Origin: Novosphingobium sp.
GTDB lineage: Bacteria > Pseudomonadota > Alphaproteobacteria > Sphingomonadales > Sphingomonadaceae
Reading direction: 5' to 3'
DNA: 9,121 nt
Assembly: GCA_030830245.1 (NCBI GenBank)
Contig: JAURNJ010000284.1
Coordinates: forward strand, 1 to 9,121
A program made the translations under genes and the position numbers. Shown piece after piece: positions 1-6,614 of this stretch (positions are counted from its first letter, which is position 1; every line of letters begins with the position of its first letter). The notes below the pieces were generated by a model that did no database searches, was not told where the DNA came from, and worked only from the letters and a program-made list of their open reading frames with translations.

Positions 1-854
1 AATACGTAGTCGCGCCCGTCGAGCGCCGCGCGTGCTCGCGCAGCCCCTGCCAGCAATACGGCGGCGCGCGGGCTTGCTCCGACGGCAAGATCAGGGCTGT
101 CCCGCGTCGCGCGCACCAGCCGCACGACATATTGGGTCACTGCATCGGACAGGGTGACGCCGCGCACGGCCTGCGTCGCTGCATCGAGGCTCTGCGCGGT
201 GGTGATGGCCTTGATGCCCAGTTCGGCTGGCGAAGGCAGGCCCCGGTTCTCGCCGAAGCGGGTGACGATGCGCGCCTCCTCCTCCTCGCTGGGATAGGGG
301 ATCAGCAGCTTGAACAGGAAGCGATCGAGCTGAGCCTCCGGCAGCGGATAGACGCCTTGGCTTTCGATCGGATTTTGCGTTGCCACCACCATGAAATGCG
401 GCGGCAGGCCATGCGCCGTGCCGTCGAGCGTCACGCGCCTTTCCTGCATCGCCTCGAGCAGCGCTGCCTGCGTCTTGGGCGGGGTTCGGTTAACCTCGTC
501 CGCAAGCAGCAGGTCGCAGAAGATCGCACCTCGCGTCAGGGTGAACTGGTTGGTCTGGAAATTGAACAGGTTGGAGCCGAGAATGTCGCCGGGCATCAGG
601 TCCGGGGTGAACTGGATGCGCCCGAAATCGAGGCCGAGGCTGGCGGCGAAACATTGCGCGAGGAATGTCTTGGCCGTCCCCGGCGGGCCTTCGAGCAGCG
701 TATGGCCGCGCGCCATCAGCGCAATCAGCAGGTGCTCGACGACTTCTTCCTGACCGACGATGGCCTTGGCGACCTCGCTGCGGATCGCGGCGGCCAGTGC
801 TCCCACCTCTGCCAGGCTCATCCCGCCCGGCGCAGGGCTTTGCGTGTCGTTCAT
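1..854 (-). CDS. MoxR-family AAA+ ATPase (3' end beyond the left edge)
   Basis: The reading frame stays open to the left edge, giving 284 visible residues of a family usually a little over 300 long, so only the C-terminal tip is missing. MoxR ATPases are cytoplasmic AAA+ chaperone-like proteins thought to help assemble or activate metal-containing or envelope complexes, usually with DUF58/VWA partner proteins. Visible motifs are Walker A GPPGTAKT (residues 56-63), Walker B LLLADE (115-120), sensor 1 ATQNP (158-162) and the typical QLDRFLFKL segment just after (175-183). The start ATG (852-854) overlaps the stop of the DUF4350 gene in an ATGA, and an alternative in-frame ATG lies at residue 12. 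It is the last visible member of a four-gene coupled operon; a DUF58 gene would be the usual next gene. The family call is certain; the client protein is unknown. Confidence 0.95.
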   Translation of the reverse strand, partial: MNDTQSPAPGGMSLAEVGALAAAIRSEVAKAIVGQEEVVEHLLIALMARGHTLLEGPPGTAKTFLAQCFAASLGLDFGRIQFTPDLMPGDILGSNLFNFQTNQFTLTRGAIFCDLLLADEVNRTPPKTQAALLEAMQERRVTLDGTAHGLPPHFMVVATQNPIESQGVYPLPEAQLDRFLFKLLIPYPSEEEEARIVTRFGENRGLPSPAELGIKAITTAQSLDAATQAVRGVTLSDAVTQYVVRLVRATRDSPDLAVGASPRAAVLLAGAARARAALDGRDYV

Positions 855-2140
855 CGTTTCAGCTTCCTTTCGAGCGCATGTAACTCGCGCGCTGCATTGA
901 CGGCTTGGGGTACGCTCGACGCGCTGCGAAGGCGCGCGGTGATCTGAGAAAAGGGCGCGGCGCCCGGCGCGCGGGCGGCGAGCGAGCGGTCGATGGCGCG
1001 CTCTGCCTGTTCAGGCGTGGGCTGGCGGGCGAGGCCAAGCGCGCGGCTCAAGGTTGCCCGCGCACGGTCTGCATAGGGAAGGGTGACAAGGTGCAGCCGG
1101 CGGGTGCGGCGCACGAAGCCGGCGCTATTGGCGACCAGCGCCCGCTTGCCAAAGGCGATGGCGCGCGCGGTCTTGCGCGGCGGACCGAAGCGCAGGAAGG
1201 CGCGCCAGGCAATGACGATGGCGGCGAGCAGCAGGCACAACGTCGCCGCGAGGAAGGGCGGGGTAAAGGCAAGCGTGAGCAGGTTGCTGGTCCGCGCATG
1301 GCCATTCAACGTCAGGTCGAACATGACTGGCTGGTTGCGGCTTTCGTCCATCGCCGCGACCAGCGCCATTGCCAGCCTTGCATTCTCCTCGAGGGCCATG
1401 CCGTAGTTGTCGAGCAGGTCCGGCTCGGCGACGATCACCAGCGGCTGGAGCGCGCTGCCTGCGACACCCTGCCTGTTTCCAGCCTTTTGCGCCCAGCGTG
1501 ACAGCATGCCGTAATCGTTGCCATCGTCGACGAAGCCCGCGAGCGTCTGGCCCCTGCCATCGTCAACCAGGGTGGCGAGGCCTCCCGACGCGATCGTCTG
1601 CACTGCCTTGGCTTCGGGCAGCGCACCTGCCGCGCCGAACCCGGACCATGAGCCCGAGCCGGGCATTATTCTCGCTTCGAGGTTGCCGATTGCCGGCAAT
1701 TCCTGCGTCCAGTCGGCCACCTGCGTGCCGCCAAGCTGGACCCAACCATCCTTCGCCCCGTCGGGCCGGATCTCCGCCGGGATCGGCAGGGCCTGCCACT
1801 TGGGCAGGACCAGCAGCGTCGGCCCCGCAGTGCGACGCTGGCTGATGATCCTGCCGAGCTCTGCAGTATCGGCGTAATGCGGTGGAGTGAGCACGAGAAT
1901 GCCGGGCGCATCGAACGCCTGTTCGCTGCGCGACAGGCTCACGGTCCGCCCCTGCGCCTCGATCAGGCGCGCGAATCCGGCAAAGCCGTTGAGGCCGTGT
2001 CCCGCCGCGTGGCCGCCGCCGTCGTTGGCGTTGCCGCCGCTCATCCCCGCGCCGATCATCCACAGCAGCGCGACGAACAGCGCCGCACCGCCCAAAACGA
2101 GCAGCAGCGCCGAACGCAGGGTGAAGGGATTGGCGTTCAT
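851..2140 (-). CDS. DUF4350 domain-containing membrane protein
   Basis: A 429-residue protein with one membrane segment near the N-terminus (about residues 10-31) and a second at about 293-314, so a soluble domain of some 260 residues lies between them, probably in the periplasm, followed by a basic cytoplasmic tail of about 115 residues. The start of the soluble part, with a Gly/His/Asn-rich linker (about 33-52) and then GFARLIEAQGRTVSLSRS, and the later ILVLTPP strand, match the DUF4350 pattern. Proteins of this type are regularly found in MoxR/DUF58/DUF4129 operons; their biochemical role is not established. A longer open frame extends upstream to 2908, but the ATG at 2138-2140 is preferred because it begins the membrane segment and forms an ATGA overlap with the upstream gene's stop. 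Its own TGA overlaps the MoxR start in the same way. Assignment is by pattern recall, not a search. Confidence 0.85.
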   Translation of the reverse strand: MNANPFTLRSALLLVLGGAALFVALLWMIGAGMSGGNANDGGGHAAGHGLNGFAGFARLIEAQGRTVSLSRSEQAFDAPGILVLTPPHYADTAELGRIISQRRTAGPTLLVLPKWQALPIPAEIRPDGAKDGWVQLGGTQVADWTQELPAIGNLEARIMPGSGSWSGFGAAGALPEAKAVQTIASGGLATLVDDGRGQTLAGFVDDGNDYGMLSRWAQKAGNRQGVAGSALQPLVIVAEPDLLDNYGMALEENARLAMALVAAMDESRNQPVMFDLTLNGHARTSNLLTLAFTPPFLAATLCLLLAAIVIAWRAFLRFGPPRKTARAIAFGKRALVANSAGFVRRTRRLHLVTLPYADRARATLSRALGLARQPTPEQAERAIDRSLAARAPGAAPFSQITARLRSASSVPQAVNAARELHALERKLKR

Positions 2141-2772
2141 CCCGGCAGCTCGGCGAGGGCAAACTCGGCGTAAGCGCCGCGAGCCGCGCTCCAGTCCGCC
2201 TCGTCCAGTCTGCGCAGGGCAAACAGGCTGCGCTCGACCCGCTGGGCAATCACGCCGAAGGCGGATCGCGCGCGCTCGGGCAGGCGGGGGAACGAGGCAA
2301 TCTCGCGCGCGGTGCTGGCAGGCAGCAGCCAGTCGGGCCGCGCCGCGGCAATATCGGCAACGCTGCGCCGAAGGAGCAGGTGGACCGCTTCGTCGAAACG
2401 GCCTTCGCGCGCCAGCCGGTCGGCATCGGCGAGCAGCGCCTCGGCGGCCTGGCGATCCGGCGTCCACTCCTCCTCGGGCAGGGCAGGCGGACGCGTGCGC
2501 CAGCGTTCGACCAGCGGCGCGAGCAGGAACCAGAGGATAACCAGCGCCAGCACAACGGCCAGCACGATCAGCACATTTTGCAGTGTCGGCCATGACATGC
2601 CGAGGGCGCGGCCCACTGGCTCGAGCAGGTTTTCCAGCCATTCGCCGAACCGCTCCAGCCAGTCCGGCGTTTCGGGCGGGGGCTTGGGTTTGACCGGGGC
2701 GAACTGGATGTCGCCCGCCTCGCGCAGCTGGCGCCAGGCCTCGCTGGTCGACACTGCCGCCGGAGCGCTCAC
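2137..2772 (-). CDS. DUF4129 domain-containing membrane protein
   Basis: A 211-residue protein with a hydrophilic, Pro-rich N-terminal part (about 1-60), one strong membrane segment (about 66-87, VLIVLAVVLALVILWFLLAPL) and a C-terminal helical domain carrying the DUF4129 pattern: AREGRFDEAVHLLLRRSVAD (121-140), STAREIAS (153-160), and near the end the VERSLFALRRLDEADW stretch. DUF4129 domains often accompany MoxR ATPases and transglutaminase-like proteins; their function is unknown. The start codon is GTG (2770-2772), chosen because it overlaps the pheA stop as GTGA and no better upstream start exists; this argues for translational coupling to pheA. The stop overlaps the DUF4350 start as ATGA. 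The single membrane pass with a short N-terminal arm leaves topology undecided from sequence alone. Confidence 0.87.
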   Translation of the reverse strand: MSAPAAVSTSEAWRQLREAGDIQFAPVKPKPPPETPDWLERFGEWLENLLEPVGRALGMSWPTLQNVLIVLAVVLALVILWFLLAPLVERWRTRPPALPEEEWTPDRQAAEALLADADRLAREGRFDEAVHLLLRRSVADIAAARPDWLLPASTAREIASFPRLPERARSAFGVIAQRVERSLFALRRLDEADWSAARGAYAEFALAELPG

Positions 2773-3662
2773 CCGCGCGGCCGCGCCTGCCGGTAGGTGC
2801 CGAGAATCCGCACGGCATCGCAGTGGAAGCCGAGTTCGGCCATCGCCCGGTCGAAGGGCGGATCGCCCGGCGCCACCTCGATGTCGCAGTAGAAGGTCGT
2901 GGCGGCAAAGCTTGCGCCCTTCTGGTAGCTCTCCAGCTTGGTCATGTTGACGCCGTTGGTGGCAAACCCGCCAAGCGCCTTGTAGAGCGCGGCGGGCTGG
3001 TTCTTCACCTCAAACACGAAAGTCGTCATCACCGGTTGGCCTTCGAGTACTGCCGGATCGAGCGGCTCCTGCGCCAGAACGACAAAACGGGTAGTGTTGT
3101 CTGCCGAATCCTCGACGCCCTCTTCGACAATCTTGAGGCCGTATAGTTCGGCGGCGATGCTCGGCGCGATGGCGCAGGCCTGGGTATCGCCCTGTTCCTT
3201 CACATAGGCTGCCGCACCGGCGGTGTCGGGATAGGCCATGGGCACGATGCCGCGCTCACGCAGGTAGCGCCGCGTCTGGCCCAGCGCCTGCGGATGGCTA
3301 TAGGCAGCGGCGAACGGGCCGTCGCCCAGCGCCATGACGGTGTGGCCGATTGGCAGGAAGTATTCCCCTACAATCGAGAGCCCGCTTTCGGGGAGCAGGA
3401 AATGAATGTCGGCAACGCGCCCGTGCTGCGAATTCTCGATGGGGATGATCGCGCGCGAGGCGGTGCCCTCCTTCACGGCGTCGAGCGCATCCTCGAAGCT
3501 GAAGCATGGCAGGGGCAGGCATTGCGGATCGTATTCGAGCGCGGCGCGATGACCGTTGCAGCCCGGCGCACCCTGAAAGGATATGGCGCGTTCGGGTGCC
3601 TGGGCCGCAGCTTCGGTCATCTGCCTGACCAGGGCCAGGGCGGGTTCGGGATAGGAATGCAT
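2769..3662 (-). CDS. pheA: Prephenate dehydratase
   Basis: A 297-residue monofunctional prephenate dehydratase, which converts prephenate to phenylpyruvate by decarboxylation and dehydration in phenylalanine synthesis in the cytoplasm. The catalytic domain (about 26-200) shows the FQGAPG start, PIENSQHGRVADIHFLLPES (74-93) and the catalytic TRF motif (191-193). A C-terminal ACT domain (about 212-292) with ALYKALGGFATNGVNMTKLE is the usual site for feedback control by phenylalanine. There is no chorismate mutase domain. The frame is open to an ATG at 3743, but the extra 27 residues (Cys- and Arg-rich) look like untranslated sequence; the start at 3660-3662 gives the normal family length. No clear Shine-Dalgarno precedes it, and a candidate promoter lies so close that a very short leader is possible. 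It heads the operon with the DUF4129, DUF4350 and MoxR genes. Confidence 0.96.
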   Translation of the reverse strand: MHSYPEPALALVRQMTEAAAQAPERAISFQGAPGCNGHRAALEYDPQCLPLPCFSFEDALDAVKEGTASRAIIPIENSQHGRVADIHFLLPESGLSIVGEYFLPIGHTVMALGDGPFAAAYSHPQALGQTRRYLRERGIVPMAYPDTAGAAAYVKEQGDTQACAIAPSIAAELYGLKIVEEGVEDSADNTTRFVVLAQEPLDPAVLEGQPVMTTFVFEVKNQPAALYKALGGFATNGVNMTKLESYQKGASFAATTFYCDIEVAPGDPPFDRAMAELGFHCDAVRILGTYRQARPRG

Positions 3663-3670
3663 GGATGGTG

Positions 3671-3699
3671 CGATTAAGACGCAAACCCAACAACCGCAA
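3671..3699 (-). promoter_or_regulatory. Candidate sigma70-type promoter for pheA operon
   Basis: On the minus strand, TTGCGG (3694-3699) is followed after 17 bases by TAATCG (3671-3676). The spacing is ideal but the -10 box is a weak match. Transcription would begin only a few bases before the pheA ATG at 3662, giving an almost leaderless message, which would fit the lack of a visible Shine-Dalgarno. This is inference from pattern only. Confidence 0.25.
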
Positions 3700-3705
3700 T
3701 GGCTC

Positions 3706-3734
3706 TTGCGCTCGCCATCGCGCCTTACTAGAGC
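3706..3734 (+). promoter_or_regulatory. Candidate promoter for the cytochrome c gene
   Basis: TTGCGC (3706-3711), a 17-base spacer and TAGAGC (3729-3734) lie about 45 bases before the cytochrome c start, a sensible distance. The -35 box begins with TTG and the -10 keeps T, A and A at three consensus positions, so the match is weak. It sits inside the 117-bp region shared with the divergent pheA gene. Confidence 0.25.
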
Positions 3735-3779
3735 GGCGCGCAAGACCGCTTTGCAGCATCACCCACGGGGCAGCTTCGA

Positions 3780-4439
3780 ATGGAAGACCGTTTCAATACC
3801 ATCGCCGGATGGGCACTTTTCGCCGGTATAGTCGGCCTAGGGCTCGGCAGCCTGAGCTCGCACTATTTCAAGGCCGACAAACCGCATCGCCCGCATTACC
3901 TGGGTTATGTGATCGAGGGTGTCGAAGCGGAAGGCGGCGAGGATAGCGGTCCGCCGCTAGCTACCCTGCTTGCCTCTGCGGATGTTGCGAAGGGCGAGGC
4001 GGTGTTTGCCAAGTGCACGTCGTGCCACACGATCAACGCGGGCGGAGCCCCGGGTATCGGCCCGAACCTGCACGGGGTGATGGGTACGGCAATCGGCGCC
4101 CATGCCCCTGGATTTGCCTATTCCGAGGCACTCAAGAGCCACGGCGGCAACTGGACCTGGGAAAACATGGACGCCTGGCTCAAGAGCCCCAAGGCGTTCG
4201 CCAGTGGCACCAAGATGACCTTCGCCGGGCTTGGCAAGGCAGAGGATCGCGCAGCGCTGTTGCTTTATCTGAACAGCCAGGGTTCAAACCTGCCGCTTCC
4301 GGCCGCGCCTGCTGCTGAGGCGGCACCTGCGGCAGATGCCGCGGCTCCTGCCGCTGAGGGAGCAGCCGCTCCGGCAGCCGAGGGCGCCGCCCCTGCGGAT
4401 GCTGCGGCAAAGGCTCCGGCAGCCGCGCCCGCGCCCTGA
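3780..4439 (+). CDS. Membrane-anchored class I cytochrome c
   Basis: A 219-residue cytochrome c of the membrane-bound c552/CycM type, an electron carrier between the bc1 complex and terminal oxidases. An N-terminal hydrophobic stretch (about 8-26) without a clear cleavage site should serve as an uncleaved anchor, placing the rest in the periplasm. The haem domain (about 65-170) has CTSCH (79-83) for covalent haem attachment with H83 as one axial ligand, the GIGPNLHGVMG motif that follows, and M146 in GTKMTFAGL as the likely second ligand. The last 45 or so residues (172-219) are almost entirely Ala, Pro, Glu and Asp in loose repeats of PAAEGAA, probably a disordered tail. The gene stands alone, divergent from pheA and ended by a terminator. 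A soluble mitochondrial-type cytochrome c is the alternative if the N-terminus is cleaved. Confidence 0.92.
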   Translation: MEDRFNTIAGWALFAGIVGLGLGSLSSHYFKADKPHRPHYLGYVIEGVEAEGGEDSGPPLATLLASADVAKGEAVFAKCTSCHTINAGGAPGIGPNLHGVMGTAIGAHAPGFAYSEALKSHGGNWTWENMDAWLKSPKAFASGTKMTFAGLGKAEDRAALLLYLNSQGSNLPLPAAPAAEAAPAADAAAPAAEGAAAPAAEGAAPADAAAKAPAAAPAP

Positions 4440-4464
4440 AGCGCGACAAAGCCGGGTTATTCCG

Positions 4465-4491
4465 AGGGCGGGGCTGCGGCTCCGCCCTTTT
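4465..4491 (+). terminator. Intrinsic terminator after the cytochrome c gene
   Basis: A GC-rich inverted repeat (arms 4465-4474 and 4479-4488) forms a 10-bp stem, including one G-T wobble and an outer A-T pair, around the tetraloop TGCG; the T run 4488-4491 follows directly. It begins 26 bases past the cytochrome c stop. The convergent rlmE gene ends a few bases beyond it; the hairpin could also slow transcripts from that side, but the minus strand lacks a T run after the stem. Confidence 0.8.
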
Positions 4492-4496
4492 GCGTT

Positions 4497-5159
4497 TCAG
4501 CTGCCCTTGAACCCCTTGGCGATCACGTACCACTCAGACGAATCCTTGCGACTCGCCGGGGGTTTGGCGTGCTTGACGCTCGCGAAGTGCGATTTGAGCA
4601 GGGCCAGCAGGTCTTTGTCCGTGCCGCCTGCCAGCACCTTGGCGACGAAGGCGCCGCCCGGCGCAAGGGTGCGAATCGCAAAGTCCGCCGCTGTCTCGAC
4701 CAGCGCCATGGTCCGCAGGTGATCGGTCTGCTTGTGGCCTACGGTGTTGGCGGCCATGTCCGAGAGGACCAGATCGGGCGGGCCGTCGAGCGCCGCCATG
4801 ATCGCTTCGGGGGCTTCCTCGGCAAGGAAATCCATCTGGAACACGGTTACACCCTCGATCGGGTCGGTCGGCAGCAGGTCAATGCCGACCACGCTTGCGC
4901 CGGGGCAGCGTTCGCGCATAACCTGGCTCCAGCCACCTGGCGCTATGCCGAGATCGACCGCGCGCTTCACGCCCTTCAACAGGCCGAATCGTTCGTCCAG
5001 TTCGGCCAATTTGTAAGCGGCGCGGCTGCGATAGCCGTCCGCCTTCGCCTGCTTGACGTATGTATCGTTGAGCTGGCGTGCCAACCAGCGGTTCGAACTG
5101 GTGCTGCGCCGCCGTGCGGTCTTGACCCGCTCGCGACCTCCTGAACCGCCCCGGGTCAT
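4497..5159 (-). CDS. rlmE: 23S rRNA (uridine-2552) 2'-O-methyltransferase RlmE
   Basis: A 220-residue SAM-dependent RNA methyltransferase of the RrmJ/FtsJ family, which methylates the ribose of U2552 in the 23S rRNA A loop during large-subunit assembly. The SAM-binding motif is VDLGIAPGGWSQ (68-79). All four catalytic residues of the K-D-K-E tetrad can be placed: K50 in SRAAYKL, D134 in LVLSDMAANTVGH, K174 in FVAKVLAGG and E209 in SSEWYVIAKG. The first 20 residues are basic and Gly/Ser-rich. The frame runs further upstream inside the ppx gene, but the ATG at 5157-5159 gives normal family length and overlaps the ppx stop as ATGA, so it is taken as the start. It is the second gene of a two-gene operon and converges on the cytochrome c gene. 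Confidence 0.96.
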   Translation of the reverse strand: MTRGGSGGRERVKTARRRSTSSNRWLARQLNDTYVKQAKADGYRSRAAYKLAELDERFGLLKGVKRAVDLGIAPGGWSQVMRERCPGASVVGIDLLPTDPIEGVTVFQMDFLAEEAPEAIMAALDGPPDLVLSDMAANTVGHKQTDHLRTMALVETAADFAIRTLAPGGAFVAKVLAGGTDKDLLALLKSHFASVKHAKPPASRKDSSEWYVIAKGFKGS

Positions 5160-6361
5160 CGCGCGGCGACAGCGGGAAGCCGCTGGCCACCCTCTGCATG
5201 TGATGCGATCAGGCTGCGCAGGATGCCCTCGCGAATGCCGCGGTCGGCCACGCCGAGCTGATCGGCAGGCCACAGGTCGAGGATCGCCTCGAGTATGGCG
5301 CAGCCTGCCACGACAAGATCGGCGCGCTCCCGCCCGATGCAGGGAACCTCGCGCCGCTCCTCGATCGACAGCGACGACAACCGCTCGCTGATCGCGCGCA
5401 TCGATTGGGCAGGCACGATAAGCCCGTCGACCGCGCGCCGGTCGTACGATGGCAATTCGAGGTGAAGGCTCGCCAAGGTAGTTACCGTGCCGCTGGTGCC
5501 CAGCAGGCGCAGCGGCCCAGGCGCACCGGCATTGGCCCGGTAGTCAGATGTGCGTTGCGCGAAACCAGCGAGGCTCTCTGCCAGGATTCGCCGCATCTCG
5601 GCGTAGCGCGCGACTCGCGCATTCGCTCCCGGCTGCTCGTCGCCGCAATGTTCGCTGAGCGAGACGACGCCCCAGGGCACGCTCTGCCAGTCGAGGATGC
5701 GCGGCGCGGCCCCTGTGCTTTCGATCAGCACGAGCTCGGTAGAGCCGCCGCCGATGTCGAAGATCATCGCCGGGCCAAGCCCCGGTTCGAGCAGGACATG
5801 GCAGCCAAGCACTGCGAGCTGGGCTTCCTCCTGCGCGCTGATTATATCGAGGACGATGCCGGTTTCATCGCGAACCCGGCCGATGAATTCCTGCCCGTTC
5901 TCCGCCCGGCGACAGGCTTCGGTGGCGACAGAGCGGGCAAGTGTTACCCGGCGGCGGCGCAATTTGTCGGCGCAGATGCGCAGCGCGCCAAGCGTGCGGT
6001 CCATCGCCTCGTCGCTCAGCCTGCCGGTCTGCGCCAGTCCCTCGCCAAGCCGCACGACCCGGCTGAACGCATCAATGATGGTGAAGGCGTCGTCGCTGGG
6101 CTTGGCGATGAGCAGGCGGCAATTGTTGGTGCCGAGATCGAGCGCGGCATAGGCGCCGCGAAACATGTGAGGCCGATCCGGGAGGGTTGGTGCCAGCAGC
6201 GTGGGAGCCGACGGCTCGGCCACGCGCGCTGCTGGCTGGATGCGGGGCTGCCCCTTGCTGTCAGTGCCGGCCTTGCGAGACCTCTGTCGCCGATTGCGGC
6301 GCTTGGATCCGCGCTTGCCCGAGGGCTGCGCTGGTGCGACCGGCGGACTTTTCTCCGCCAT
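5156..6361 (-). CDS. Ppx/GppA family phosphatase
   Basis: A 401-residue exopolyphosphatase/guanosine pentaphosphate phosphatase-like protein of the ASKHA fold, expected to release phosphate from polyphosphate or convert pppGpp to ppGpp. Motifs are ALDLGTNNCRLLIA (73-86, phosphate loop 1), SVATEACRRA (144-153, with the likely catalytic Glu148), FDIGGGSTEL (201-210, phosphate loop 2), GTSGTVTTLA and, near the end, VADRGIREGIL. The core begins at about residue 66; the first 65 residues are a Pro-rich, strongly basic extension (GSKRRNRRQRSRK) likely to be disordered. An in-frame ATG at residue 66 (6164-6166) is an alternative start, and neither start has a strong Shine-Dalgarno. It lacks the long C-terminal domain of E. 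coli Ppx/GppA, like many alphaproteobacterial members. The stop overlaps rlmE. Which substrate it prefers cannot be told from sequence. Confidence 0.93.
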   Translation of the reverse strand: MAEKSPPVAPAQPSGKRGSKRRNRRQRSRKAGTDSKGQPRIQPAARVAEPSAPTLLAPTLPDRPHMFRGAYAALDLGTNNCRLLIAKPSDDAFTIIDAFSRVVRLGEGLAQTGRLSDEAMDRTLGALRICADKLRRRRVTLARSVATEACRRAENGQEFIGRVRDETGIVLDIISAQEEAQLAVLGCHVLLEPGLGPAMIFDIGGGSTELVLIESTGAAPRILDWQSVPWGVVSLSEHCGDEQPGANARVARYAEMRRILAESLAGFAQRTSDYRANAGAPGPLRLLGTSGTVTTLASLHLELPSYDRRAVDGLIVPAQSMRAISERLSSLSIEERREVPCIGRERADLVVAGCAILEAILDLWPADQLGVADRGIREGILRSLIASHAEGGQRLPAVAAR

Positions 6362-6386
6362 GTGAATTGAAACTCGTTATCTGCTT

Positions 6387-6404
6387 CCCGCCGGGATCGG
6401 CGGG
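6387..6404. repeat. Perfect inverted repeat in the ppx leader region
   Basis: CCCGCCG and CGGCGGG form a 7-bp perfect dyad around GGAT. It lies 26 bases before the ppx start on the minus strand and just downstream of a candidate promoter, so it would fold as a hairpin at the 5' end of the ppx-rlmE message. There is no T run after it on either strand, so it is not a normal terminator. Role unknown. Confidence 0.5.
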
Positions 6405-6416
6405 CACCTGGCGCAG

Positions 6417-6445
6417 ATGCTAGCGGGCAACCGCGAACGGAGCAA
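6417..6445 (-). promoter_or_regulatory. Candidate promoter for the ppx-rlmE operon
   Basis: On the minus strand TTGCTC (6440-6445), a 17-base spacer and TAGCAT (6417-6422) form a plausible sigma70-like pair, with four of six -10 bases matching consensus. The transcript would start about 45-50 bases before the ppx ATG. It is back to back with the tRNA-Gln promoter. Pattern evidence only. Confidence 0.35.
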
Positions 6446-6455
6446 GGGTGCCGGC

Positions 6456-6484
6456 TTGACGGGGAGGGTGGCTCCTCCTAAAGC
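6456..6484 (+). promoter_or_regulatory. Candidate promoter of tRNA-Gln
   Basis: TTGACG (6456-6461), a 17-base spacer and TAAAGC (6479-6484) end about 17 bases before the mature tRNA 5' end. The -35 box is a five-of-six match and the spacing is optimal; the -10 is weaker. The bases right after the -10 are nearly pure G and C (GCGCGCC), the kind of discriminator associated with stringent control of stable RNA promoters. Confidence 0.55.
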
Positions 6485-6501
6485 GCGCGCCTTACCGCGA
6501 T

Positions 6502-6575
6502 TGCCCCGTCGTCTAATGGTAAGACTACGGACTCTGACTCCGTCTATCGAGGTTCGAATCCTCGCGGGGCATCCA
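6502..6575 (+). tRNA. tRNA-Gln (anticodon CTG)
   Basis: A complete cloverleaf of 74 bases with encoded CCA. The acceptor stem is TGCCCCG (6502-6508) with CGGGGCA (6565-6571); the D stem is GTCT with AGAC; the anticodon arm is ACGGA and TCCGT around the loop CTCTGAC, which places CTG at positions 34-36 and decodes the CAG glutamine codon; the T arm is CGAGG and CCTCG around TTCGAAT. The variable loop is short, about four bases. The first pair is U1-A72, as in many bacterial glutamine tRNAs charged by the indirect GluRS/GatCAB route. The discriminator base before CCA is T, where G is more usual for glutamine tRNAs. Confidence 0.96.
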
Positions 6576-6592
6576 TTTCCCGGCTTTCGGTA

Positions 6593-6614
6593 GCAAGCGC
6601 AGAATGTCGCTTGC
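6593..6614. repeat. Hairpin between tRNA-Gln and the GFA gene
   Basis: GCAAGCG (6593-6599) and CGCTTGC (6608-6614) form a perfect 7-bp stem with an 8-base loop in the short space between the convergent tRNA and GFA-family gene. It could act as a shared end-of-transcript structure, but no T run follows on either strand, so intrinsic termination is uncertain. Confidence 0.4.

Noticed and set aside
132..947. Plus-strand ORF of 271 codons at the left edge
   Set aside because: It is antisense to the MoxR gene, whose Walker A, Walker B and sensor motifs are intact on the minus strand.
2141..2908. Upstream extension of the DUF4350 frame to give a 685-residue protein
   Set aside because: The extension overlaps the whole DUF4129 gene in another frame, has low-complexity Arg/Pro/Ala composition, and the ATG at 2138-2140 begins a normal membrane segment.
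3663..3779. Phenylalanine attenuator (leader peptide with Phe codons) before pheA
   Set aside because: The 117-bp region shows no short ORF rich in Phe codons and no terminator hairpin with a T run on the minus strand.
4300..4437. DNA tandem repeat or CRISPR-like array in the cytochrome c tail
   Set aside because: The repetition is at the amino-acid level with varied codons and no regular spacing; it is a low-complexity coding tail.
5405..6370. Long plus-strand ORF of 321 codons opposite ppx
   Set aside because: The minus strand encodes all Ppx/GppA motifs; the plus-strand product has no recognisable motif and is a by-product of GC-rich codon use.
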